NCBI GenBank assembly: GCA_009840385.1
Contig: VXNX01000013.1
Coordinates: 262,222 to 326,221, forward strand
DNA: 64,000 nt
Direction of reading: 5' to 3'
Origin: Candidatus Dadabacteria bacterium
GTDB taxonomy: Bacteria; Desulfobacterota_D; UBA1144; Nemesobacterales; Nemesobacteraceae
Part shown: positions 54,216 to 61,258 of the stretch, one piece after another
How positions within the stretch are numbered: the first letter of the stretch is position 1
Layout: each line of letters opens with the position of its first letter
Made by a program: the position numbers and the translations under genes
The notes under the pieces: model-generated
Databases searched by the model: none
What the model saw: only the letters and a program-made list of their open reading frames with translations
Told to the model about the DNA's origin: nothing

Positions 54216-56168
54216 TTAAGTAGCGCTCGCGGCTCGCGAATGTTTTTCCCGGTATCCGTAATGCCGTGCGAACAATAACAAGGCAAGGACAATTAGAACA
54301 GCTTGGGGGATAGCAGTTTCATAAGTGGGATATATTCCGAGAGTATCCACGTAAGGAATGAAATCCGCCGAAGTCGAGGAAATAATTCCCGATTCCTGGA
54401 ATTCCAGTATTCCCTTGCCAAGCAGTATGAAGCAGAGCAGGTAGAGGAAAATGCTCGCGAAGGAAAAAAAGTATTTAAGAGGAATCCTGAGGGTAAACCT
54501 GTACATAAGAAAAGCTATGACGAAAACAACCGCTACTCCCGCAACAAGCCCGTAGACCACGTGGGGCATGGATGAACCTGTCTGATAGAAAAGGGCCTGA
54601 TAGAAAAGCATTGTTTCGAAAGCCTCTCTGTAAACAGCCAGAAACGAAACAAAGGCAAGAGTAAATCCGCTTCTACGGGTAAGCGCGCCCTGGGTTTTGG
54701 AGCGGACGTATTCCTTCCATTTTTTTACATCTGCCTTTGAAACAAGCCAGTAACTCACGTAGAAAAGAACCACGGCTGCCAGAAGAGAAGTTACTCCCTC
54801 GACAATCTCCCTTCTCGCTCCCGAGATATCTATCACGGTCCTTGCCGCAACCCAAGTCGCAAAACCCGCAAAGATTGCAACCACCCATCCATAGTGGACG
54901 TACCTGATCATCCCGCGGTTACCTGAATGCGCCAAAGCAGCGATAATGGCCGCGATTATAAGCAGAGCCTCAAGCGCCTCTCTCAGTATTATGGCAAAAG
55001 AATTAACGAAACTCAGGTATTTGCCGAGAGACGAACCGCCTTTGAGGATACGTTCCGACTCGAGAAGATCCTCTTCTATGCTCGCTTTCAGATCACGAAG
55101 CTCGGACGAATCCCGGTCTGACATTACCCATGACCTGAAAAATCCCATTTTCTTCTCAACCTCAAAAACAAGCGCTCTCTTTTTCGAGACCAAAGCAGGC
55201 TCGATTCTCTGAAAACCCCCCAGGTACCCGTCGAGAGCCTCCTCTAACGCCTCATCTTTTCTTCCAGCTTCGTAAAGCTCTATAGCTCTTTCAAGTTTTC
55301 TAATGGTATGGGCTATAGCCTCAGAAGCTCCACCGGCAATTCCGTCCCGAAGGTAGGCGGTTCTAAGGTAAAAAAGCACGTCCCCGTCACTGCCCCCGGT
55401 CCCGGCATCAAGAAGAATCTCCGCGTTGCTTGCGAGGGCGAGATTTTCAAGTTTCCTCATATCGTCCGGGATGTCCTTAGAAGAGAATCTCGAGCCGCTT
55501 CCTCCTGAAGGAATATCCGGATACCCGAGCGAAAGAACGTAAAACGCCACATCCCACTTCTGTTTTTCGTCAAGCACCCTTTCAAACGAGGTCATGGCGG
55601 TACCTTCAATCCCGAAAGTGGTGGTGTTGTAGACTTTAAAGGGTGAGAGCCCGAGATTTATATCGGGGTCCGTGAAATCCGTGGGAGGAGGGTTAAGAGT
55701 CTTGGAGAAAGCATCATCCGGTCTTCCCGAGAGCCCGTGACAGGAGGAGCAGTTCTCCGCGTAAAGCGCCTTTCCGCTTTCGTAATCAGGAATCTTTGCC
55801 GGGTATGGCTTTATGTCATAGGCCGAGATGATCCGCCCCTTGAGTTCACCGGCAAGACTTTCCACCTCGGAGGTGGGACCTCTGGATACTATGATTGAGT
55901 GAAGGCGCGCAAACTTTTCGGAAAAATCCGCCGTCTCTTCTCTCTTTTCCACAGCCTTTTCCCACAGTTCAACTGCGGCGGAAGAGAAATCCAGCATCTC
56001 CTGATACTCAAATTCGTTTATGATCTTCCCGTCTTCAACAGCGTTTAGGTAATCTCCCCCTATGTAGTCGACAAGAGAGAGGATCCTATCCATCTCTCCC
56101 GCGTAGGAAAGTCCCGGAAAAAGAAAAAATATGAGAACGGTTACACGGAAGAGACTTTTTCTAAGCAT
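54216..56168 (-). CDS. Cytochrome c/FTR1-family iron permease fusion
   Basis: The 650-residue protein has a signal peptide, then a helical region and a cytochrome c domain with heme motif CSSCHG near residue 140 and an axial Met in GTAMTSF. The C-terminal half is the FTR1 permease of about seven helices, with three acidic REXXE-type motifs (REALE near 395, REIVEG, REAFE near 511). In the family these bind ferric iron for transport through the inner membrane, and the cytochrome is thought to oxidise Fe(II). It diverges from the porin across 274 bases. A Cys-rich or multicopper partner is absent. Confidence 0.92.
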   Translation of the reverse strand: MLRKSLFRVTVLIFFLFPGLSYAGEMDRILSLVDYIGGDYLNAVEDGKIINEFEYQEMLDFSSAAVELWEKAVEKREETADFSEKFARLHSIIVSRGPTSEVESLAGELKGRIISAYDIKPYPAKIPDYESGKALYAENCSSCHGLSGRPDDAFSKTLNPPPTDFTDPDINLGLSPFKVYNTTTFGIEGTAMTSFERVLDEKQKWDVAFYVLSLGYPDIPSGGSGSRFSSKDIPDDMRKLENLALASNAEILLDAGTGGSDGDVLFYLRTAYLRDGIAGGASEAIAHTIRKLERAIELYEAGRKDEALEEALDGYLGGFQRIEPALVSKKRALVFEVEKKMGFFRSWVMSDRDSSELRDLKASIEEDLLESERILKGGSSLGKYLSFVNSFAIILREALEALLIIAAIIAALAHSGNRGMIRYVHYGWVVAIFAGFATWVAARTVIDISGARREIVEGVTSLLAAVVLFYVSYWLVSKADVKKWKEYVRSKTQGALTRRSGFTLAFVSFLAVYREAFETMLFYQALFYQTGSSMPHVVYGLVAGVAVVFVIAFLMYRFTLRIPLKYFFSFASIFLYLLCFILLGKGILEFQESGIISSTSADFIPYVDTLGIYPTYETAIPQAVLIVLALLLFARHYGYREKHSRAASAT

Positions 56169-56209
56169 GGTTTATAACCATTTCCACATCTGGGAACTGG
56201 GAAGCGTAT

Positions 56210-56238
56210 TTTTTATCATTCTAGACCTTTATTGTCAA
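56210..56238 (-). promoter_or_regulatory. Candidate promoter of the FTR1 fusion gene
   Basis: Minus strand TTGACA (56238-56233) and TAAAAA (56215-56210) are spaced by 17 bases. The -35 is perfect and the -10 is weak. It runs divergent from the porin promoter. Confidence 0.4.
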
Positions 56239-56312
56239 TAATTCTCACTGCCGTTATCTTTGAAGACAGAAAGGAAATCAGGTGGACAATTCAGCTGATT
56301 TTCTCCTTGGCA

Positions 56313-56332
56313 AATATTTCTCAAAAAATATT
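56313..56332. repeat. AATATTT/AAATATT palindrome upstream of the porin promoter
   Basis: AATATTT (56313-56319) and AAATATT (56326-56332) form a perfect 7-bp dyad with a 6-bp spacer, directly before the -35 at 56334. It could be an UP element or an activator site. Confidence 0.4.
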
Positions 56333-56333
56333 C

Positions 56334-56362
56334 TTGACATCCTAGGTCCAGGATGTTATTAA
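56334..56362 (+). promoter_or_regulatory. Sigma-70 promoter of the porin gene
   Basis: TTGACA (56334-56339) and TATTAA (56357-56362) are 17 bases apart. The start near 56369 leaves a leader of about 75 bases before ATG 56443 with AAAGGAGG at 56426. Confidence 0.75.
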
Positions 56363-56375
56363 TTTCCATCCTGGA
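56347..56375. promoter_or_regulatory. Perfect 9-bp inverted repeat, candidate repressor operator
   Basis: TCCAGGATG (56347-56355) and CATCCTGGA (56367-56375) flank the -10 element, with the TATTAA in the 11-bp spacer. A further CATCCT at 56339-56344 forms a dyad with AGGATG at 56350, and GATATC occurs at 56374 and 56390. Binding here would cover the polymerase site. The regulator is unknown; the sequence is not the Fur consensus. Confidence 0.6.
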
Positions 56376-56442
56376 TATCAATTATCCATGATATCTATCA
56401 CTTGTACAAACATAATAAGCTGCAAAAGGAGGATGTTAAGAA

Positions 56443-57756
56443 ATGGTCAATTATATAATACGGTGGAAACCACTTTTAGCCTTTTTCCTGATTTTCTCAC
56501 TAGGGAGCACACAGGTTTCTCTCGCGGGTACGGCTTCGGAGGAAAGGATAAAAAGGCTTGAGGAACAGATAAAGATTCTCGCAGACGAAATAGAAGCCAT
56601 AAAATCCGCTTCGGTAACGGAGCCTCCCGTATACGAAATGGAATTCGGGGTGGCCCCGGCAGCTTCAAAGGTCTACAGGGTTGACCAAGGAGTATCTTTT
56701 GGAGGATACGGTGAGCTGCTCGTAGCCAATGTAAAAGAGGATTCACACGACGTAGTGGATACACTGAGACTGGTTCTCTATAACGGCTACAAGTACAACG
56801 ACCACATAGTTTTTAACTCGGAGATAGAGTTCGAACACGGCACAACGGGAAGCAACAAGGACGGAAAAGAGGGTTCGGCGTCGGTTGAGTTTGCGCTGAT
56901 TGACTTTCTTATCAGCGATCAGTTCAACCTGAGGGGCGGTCTTCTCCTGGCTCCTTTTGGAGTCGTCAACGAAGTTCACGAACCGACGACGTTTTACGGA
57001 GTAGGCAGGCCTTCGGTTGAGAGACAGATAGTTCCCTCTACATGGAGAGAAGCGGGAGCCGGAGCACACGGAACGTTCGATCTGGGTAGCATAGGAGCGC
57101 TCTCATACAGAGCCTACGGAATGTCGAGTTTCGATTCGCGGGGATTCAAGGCATCAAACAACAGGAGTCTTCGGATAAAGGGAAACAGGGCTAGGTTCGA
57201 CGACATAGCTTTTGTCGGAAGACTTGAATACGACCCGATTCCGGGAGTCAAGATCGGAGGATCCCTGTACTACGGCAACACGGGTCAGGACGAGGAATTT
57301 AACGGCCAGACGATAGACGGTCTTTTCAAGATGTACTCGGTGGACGCGCAGTTTCAGTACGCAGGACTTGACTTAAGGGCGCTGTCCGTGTGGACAAGTC
57401 TTGATGACGCTGCACTTATAAACCAGAACAACGGCCTTGAAGGCAACAAATCTGTCGGAGAAAAACAGTCCGGCTGGTATGTTCTCGGAGGGTACAACAT
57501 CTTCTCCATGCTTAACTCGGGAAGCAAGTACATGGAGTATCTTGCGCCTTTTATCCGGTACGAAAAATACGACTCTCAGAAGGAGGTCCCCACCGGGTAT
57601 GAAAGAGACCCAGCAAATAATAGGACCGAATATACTTTCGGGATAAATTACAAACCGATTTCAAACGTGGTAATAAAAGCCGAATATCAGAAGCTTGACA
57701 ACGAAGCAAGTGAGGCGAAGGATCAGTTTAACTTTGGGCTCGGATATGTGTTTTAG
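56443..57756 (+). CDS. Outer-membrane porin-like beta-barrel protein
   Basis: The 437-residue protein has a signal peptide (LLAFFLIFSLGSTQVSLAG), a coiled-coil segment EERIKRLEEQIKILADEIEA at about 31-50 and then a barrel with alternating strands (FGGYGELLVANV, LVLYNGYKYNDHIVFNSEIE, NLRGGLLLAPFGVVNE, VGRLEYDPIPGVKIGG). It ends FNFGLGYVF with a terminal Phe. The coiled coil then barrel resembles OprP/phosphate-type or OmpM-like porins tethered to the cell wall. It diverges from the FTR1 fusion and lies upstream of the FMN-binding gene, so a role in iron or metal entry is plausible (inference). Confidence 0.85.
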   Translation: MVNYIIRWKPLLAFFLIFSLGSTQVSLAGTASEERIKRLEEQIKILADEIEAIKSASVTEPPVYEMEFGVAPAASKVYRVDQGVSFGGYGELLVANVKEDSHDVVDTLRLVLYNGYKYNDHIVFNSEIEFEHGTTGSNKDGKEGSASVEFALIDFLISDQFNLRGGLLLAPFGVVNEVHEPTTFYGVGRPSVERQIVPSTWREAGAGAHGTFDLGSIGALSYRAYGMSSFDSRGFKASNNRSLRIKGNRARFDDIAFVGRLEYDPIPGVKIGGSLYYGNTGQDEEFNGQTIDGLFKMYSVDAQFQYAGLDLRALSVWTSLDDAALINQNNGLEGNKSVGEKQSGWYVLGGYNIFSMLNSGSKYMEYLAPFIRYEKYDSQKEVPTGYERDPANNRTEYTFGINYKPISNVVIKAEYQKLDNEASEAKDQFNFGLGYVF

Positions 57757-57777
57757 GGTACGAGACTTAAATCCGCG

Positions 57778-57806
57778 ATAAACGGGCGCGGGTTTATGTT
57801 TTTTTT
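57778..57806 (+). terminator. Intrinsic terminator of the porin gene
   Basis: ATAAAC (57778) and GTTTAT (57792) flank GGGCGCGG, followed by eight Ts from 57799. This is a standard stem plus U tract. Confidence 0.65.
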
Positions 57807-57826
57807 CTCTCTTTCTCTCTCTTCAC

Positions 57827-57857
57827 AAGGGCAATATTCAGATAGAATGTTGCCCTT
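57827..57857 (+). other. 13-bp hairpin directly before the FMN-binding gene start
   Basis: Arms 57827-57839 (AAGGGCAATATTC) and 57845-57857 (GAATGTTGCCCTT) pair in 12 of 13 positions, with one G-T pair, around AGATA. It lies nine bases before ATG 57866, where a ribosome site would normally be. It could act as a terminator or as a translation control element. Confidence 0.6.
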
Positions 57858-57865
57858 ATTCTACC

Positions 57866-58417
57866 ATGACTATGAAAATCCTCATGTTAATAACGCTTGT
57901 GTTTCTTTTCCATGGTGCAGAAGACGCCTCCGCCAAAGTCCTTCTTACCAAGGGCAAGGCGCTTGAACTTGCTTTCCCGAAAGCCGACGAAGTGGAAAAA
58001 AGGCATGTTTTTCTTACCGAGCGCCAAGCCGAGAGCATACGCAAGATGGCCAAGGCTGAGGTAAATTCAAGACTCTACACCTTCTATGTAGCAAAGTCCG
58101 GCGGAAAGGAAACAGGCTACGCGGTTATCGATACCCATACTCTTCGAACCCTGACTGAGACCGTAATGTTCGTAATAAACCCTGACGGGACGCTTCGCCA
58201 CGCCGAGATTCTTGCGTTTTTTGAACCCACAGATTACATGCCGAGCGGAAAATGGATAAACTTGTTCCCAAGAAAAACCAAGCTGGACAAAATGAAAGTA
58301 GGCAAAGGAATCCCCAATATCACAGGAGCAACAATAAGCGCCAGATCCTTTTCAACAACCACAAGAAGGGTTCTAGCCGTCTATCGGGTTATGTTCGGGG
58401 TTCCGGCTGATTCATAA
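57866..58417 (+). CDS. Exported FMN-binding domain protein
   Basis: The 183-residue protein has a signal peptide (MKILMLITLVFLFHGAEDASA). The FMN-binding domain is seen in KSGGKETGYAVIDTHTLRT and FFEPTDYMPSGKW. The conserved site ITGATIS near 152-158 (T-G-A-T) is where FMN is linked by ester bond to Thr in the NqrC/RnfG and FMN-bind families. The transferase ApbE is encoded two genes further. The flavin should act in the periplasm. The start is ATG 57866 or the in-frame ATG 57872; neither has a ribosome site. Confidence 0.88.
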   Translation: MTMKILMLITLVFLFHGAEDASAKVLLTKGKALELAFPKADEVEKRHVFLTERQAESIRKMAKAEVNSRLYTFYVAKSGGKETGYAVIDTHTLRTLTETVMFVINPDGTLRHAEILAFFEPTDYMPSGKWINLFPRKTKLDKMKVGKGIPNITGATISARSFSTTTRRVLAVYRVMFGVPADS

Positions 58418-58438
58418 TTAGCTGTCCAAGAGAGAGAA

Positions 58439-58936
58439 ATGAAATTCTTTATCTCAGGAGATATAAGAAAAAACGACCTGCTGAAACTCGTCGTCCTGCT
58501 CACGACGATTTTCTTTCTCTTTTTGTGGCTAACCAACCTTCTGCTTTTTTTGAAGGTGGGATTCAGTTATGAAAGCGTCGTCGAGTACTACAGGGGGTCC
58601 GAGGAGAGCTTCAGGCCTCCGAGAAGCTACCTGGGGCTACTTGAAGAAGCTCATTTCCACCTTTTCTCAATGGCCGTTTTGCTTGTAACTCTTAACCACC
58701 TGTTCCTTTTCACGAACAGAAGTTCCGCCGAAAAGCTCCTCGTGATAATCGCGTCATACGGTTCGGCTTTCCTCGATATAGCCGGCGGCTGGCTCGTAAG
58801 ATACGTAAGCGCCGAATTCGCTTATGTTAAGATCGGTTCTTTTGTCGTCCTTCAGATATCCCTTCTGTATCTAATCGCCATCGTAACGGTTTACCTCTAT
58901 AGAAAAAAGCCCGAATACCCGAAGCCACCGCAATGA
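58439..58936 (+). CDS. Four-helix membrane protein, possible heme-binding electron carrier
   Basis: The 165-residue protein has four hydrophobic segments, roughly 15-40, 72-92, 98-117 and 127-153. His72, His74 and His87 lie at the second segment (AHFHLFSMAVLLVTLNHLF). The H-x12-H spacing on one helix is like heme b ligands. GGW in AGGWLVRYVSAEF is also noted. No named family is recalled. It lies 21 bases downstream of the FMN-binding gene and converges with apbE. It may pass electrons from the membrane to the FMN protein (inference). Confidence 0.65.
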   Translation: MKFFISGDIRKNDLLKLVVLLTTIFFLFLWLTNLLLFLKVGFSYESVVEYYRGSEESFRPPRSYLGLLEEAHFHLFSMAVLLVTLNHLFLFTNRSSAEKLLVIIASYGSAFLDIAGGWLVRYVSAEFAYVKIGSFVVLQISLLYLIAIVTVYLYRKKPEYPKPPQ

Positions 58937-58946
58937 CCCCGGAACG

Positions 58947-59924
58947 CTAGGGGCACACGTAAGACCCGAAGCAGGATTTTTCCTCTCCTTTCCCCCCGAC
59001 AACCAGAAAACCCAGGGACTTATCCCTCTGGACAAACGTCTGCGCGCCGGGCAGACCAAGAACCGAAACGGCTGTCGAGAAGACATCAGCTTCCGTAGCG
59101 GTCCTAGAAACGGCAACGACAGAAGTCACGTCCCCGGCAGGCCAACCCGTTCTGGGATCTATTATATGGGAGTATCTTTTCCCCCCGTGCTCAAAGTAGC
59201 GTTCGTAATCCCCCGAAGTCGCAACACCCTTGTTCACAAGATCAATATTTGAGATGATTTCACTGTCGCTCCCGGGCTTCCTTACTCCCACATACCAGAA
59301 TTTCTTGCCGGCGGGAGGATTCATCGCATATATGTTTCCCCCGAAATTCACAAGTCCCCTCGTGATCCCGTTTTGCCTGGCAATCCTTACCATCTCGTCA
59401 ACCGCGTAGCCCTTTCCGATGGCACCGAAATCGAGTCTGAGGCAATCCGTGTCAAAGAAAACCTGAGATTTGGCTTCGTCTATCTTTATTTTCCGAAAAC
59501 CTGTACACCTAAGCGCACTGTGTATCCGTGATTTCTCGGGCAGCCGTCCCGCAACGGTTTCAGCACGCCAGAGCTCAAAAAGACTACCGATAGTTATGTC
59601 AAAAGCTCCGCCGGTAATTTCCGAGTAATTAACCGAGATCCGCACGAGACGCAGAAACTCCCCGGGAACGGATACGGGACGGGCCCCCGCGTTTCTGTTA
59701 ACTTCCGCAAGGACGCTGTCGTCCCTGTAGTTGCTGAAAAGCCGGTCTATTTCCTTGGTTCTCTCAACGCAGGCATCGACAACCCGGTGAAAAAGCTCCT
59801 CGCTCGGGGAATAGAACTTGAGTTCTACGGTTGAGCCCATCGAGTGAAAAGATCTCTCGTAGAGATGCTCTGTGCTTTGAGAACAGGAACAGAAAAGCAG
59901 AACTAGAAGCGCAATCAGGCGCAT
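58947..59924 (-). CDS. apbE: FAD:protein FMN transferase ApbE, lipoprotein form
   Basis: ApbE attaches FMN to Thr of FMN-binding proteins in the periplasm. The 325-residue protein has a lipobox-like FCSC after a short signal, MGSTVELKFYSPSEELFH, the metal region GGAFDITIGSLFELWR, and FGAIGKGYAVDEMVRIA (GKGYAvD, FAD site). RTGWPAGDVTSVVAVSRTATEADVFSTAVSVLG is its Mg-binding end. It converges with the four-helix gene and lies 28 bases downstream of tRNA-Leu on the same strand. Confidence 0.93.
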   Translation of the reverse strand: MRLIALLVLLFCSCSQSTEHLYERSFHSMGSTVELKFYSPSEELFHRVVDACVERTKEIDRLFSNYRDDSVLAEVNRNAGARPVSVPGEFLRLVRISVNYSEITGGAFDITIGSLFELWRAETVAGRLPEKSRIHSALRCTGFRKIKIDEAKSQVFFDTDCLRLDFGAIGKGYAVDEMVRIARQNGITRGLVNFGGNIYAMNPPAGKKFWYVGVRKPGSDSEIISNIDLVNKGVATSGDYERYFEHGGKRYSHIIDPRTGWPAGDVTSVVAVSRTATEADVFSTAVSVLGLPGAQTFVQRDKSLGFLVVGGKGEEKSCFGSYVCP

Positions 59925-59952
59925 GTTTTCGAAATTACGTAAACCGTGTTTC

Positions 59953-60034
59953 TGCGAGAGGAGGGAGTCGAACCCTCACACCCTAAGGTACTAGATCCTA
60001 AATCTAGCGCGTCTGCCTATTCCGCCACTCTCGC
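59953..60034 (-). tRNA. tRNA-Leu (TAG)
   Basis: Class II tRNA: acceptor GCGAGAG/CTCTCGC, anticodon stem CTAGA/TCTAG with loop TTTAGGA (TAG), long variable arm, T arm GAGGG TTCGACT CCCTC, discriminator A. No CCA encoded. It is followed 28 bases later by apbE on the same strand. Confidence 0.95.
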
Positions 60035-60060
60035 TCTTTAAAGTCAAAACCGGCAAGTGC

Positions 60061-60077
60061 CTGGAATCGCATTCCAG
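60061..60077. repeat. Hairpin between tRNA-Lys and tRNA-Leu
   Basis: CTGGAAT and ATTCCAG with loop CGC, perfect 7-bp stem. A possible processing signal between the two tRNAs. Confidence 0.45.
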
Positions 60078-60103
60078 ACAGCGCCGCAAGACGCAAAATG
60101 AAA

Positions 60104-60177
60104 TGGGCTGCGAGGGATTCGAACCCACGACCGACTGATTAAGAGTCAGCTGCTCTACCAGGCTGAGCTAGCAGCCC
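60104..60177 (-). tRNA. tRNA-Lys (CTT)
   Basis: Acceptor GGGCTGC/GCAGCCC, D arm GCTC/GAGC, anticodon stem GCTGA/TCAGT with loop CTCTTAA (CTT), T arm GTGGG TTCGAAT CCCTC with one T-T mismatch, discriminator A, no CCA encoded. It lies upstream of tRNA-Leu(TAG) on the same strand. Confidence 0.93.
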
Positions 60178-60256
60178 GGAAACAGAATAACAGAAAAGAA
60201 AATAAATGAAACCCGCAACACCAGTCAGTGGAAACACCTGAAAAACTTCCGCCTTT

Positions 60257-61213
60257 TTGAACTATCCCCAAGGATCGTATATTTTTGAAGTTGTGGAAAA
60301 TCTAATAAATCACTTCAGAGAATACCACAATGCTTACAGCTCGCAGATAGAAAACCTACTGCTGTCCATTCTGATAGTGGCGGGGTTGCTCTTCCTCAGA
60401 AGAATTCTTATCTCCCTCATATCCAAGAACACAAAAGATCCAAAAACCGTTTATCACTCCAAGCGCATTATCGGGTACTCCCACGCTTTTCTTCTCATAA
60501 TACTGCTCGGCAGCGTGTGGATAAAAGGGTTCGGTTCCATAGGAACCTACCTTGGTATCGCCAGTGCAGGTATCGCGATAGCACTTCATGAAACCATTGC
60601 CAACATCGCCGGATGGTTCTTCATACTCTGGAGAAAGCCCTTCGTAATAGGGGACCGAATACAGATAGGAGACACCAAAGGAGACGTAATAGACTTAAGG
60701 CTGTTTCAGTTCAGCCTAGTCGAGATCGGAAACTGGGTGGAAGCGGAGCAGAGCACGGGCAGGATTATACATGTTCCAAACAGCCATGTGTTAAAAGAAA
60801 GAACCGCAAATTACCACGGCGCATTTAACTACATATGGAATGAAATACATATTCTCGTAACGTTTGAGAGCAACTGGGGAAAAACCCGCGAAATCCTTGA
60901 AAAGGTAGCGAAAGAAAAAATCGACCCCTCTTGGAAACAGGCAGAGCAACAGCTCCACTTAGCCGCCGAGAGGTACATGATACATTTCTCAAAGCTCACT
61001 CCGGCGGTTTACATGTCGGCAAGAGAAAGCGGAGTGCTGTTCTCAGTCAGATACATGGTGAACCCGAGACAGAAAAGGAGTTCGGAGCAAACCCTGTGGG
61101 AAGCGATATTAAGCGAGTTTAAAAAGCATTCCGACGTTGAGCTCGCTTACCCAACAACGCGCTTCTATACCTATACGCAGGAGAGCACGGACAAAACAGA
61201 TCCCGCTCCATGA
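60257..61213 (+). CDS. MscS-family mechanosensitive channel
   Basis: The 318-residue protein has two or three helices (LLLSILIVAGLLFLRR, FLLIILLGSVWIKGF). The pore helix is GIASAGIAIALHETIANIAGWFF, followed by the beta domain signature KPFVIGDRIQIGDTKGDVIDL and IIHVPNSHV. It is the small-conductance, MscS/YnaI type with few helices. The start is uncertain (TTG 60257 or in-frame GTG 60293); neither has a clear ribosome site. It has no operon partner; the neighbours are tRNAs and a protease. Confidence 0.85.
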   Translation: MNYPQGSYIFEVVENLINHFREYHNAYSSQIENLLLSILIVAGLLFLRRILISLISKNTKDPKTVYHSKRIIGYSHAFLLIILLGSVWIKGFGSIGTYLGIASAGIAIALHETIANIAGWFFILWRKPFVIGDRIQIGDTKGDVIDLRLFQFSLVEIGNWVEAEQSTGRIIHVPNSHVLKERTANYHGAFNYIWNEIHILVTFESNWGKTREILEKVAKEKIDPSWKQAEQQLHLAAERYMIHFSKLTPAVYMSARESGVLFSVRYMVNPRQKRSSEQTLWEAILSEFKKHSDVELAYPTTRFYTYTQESTDKTDPAP

Positions 61214-61258
61214 GCCGGGACGGAGGAAGTCTACTAAGAGTTGTCCCACCAAGGACCT

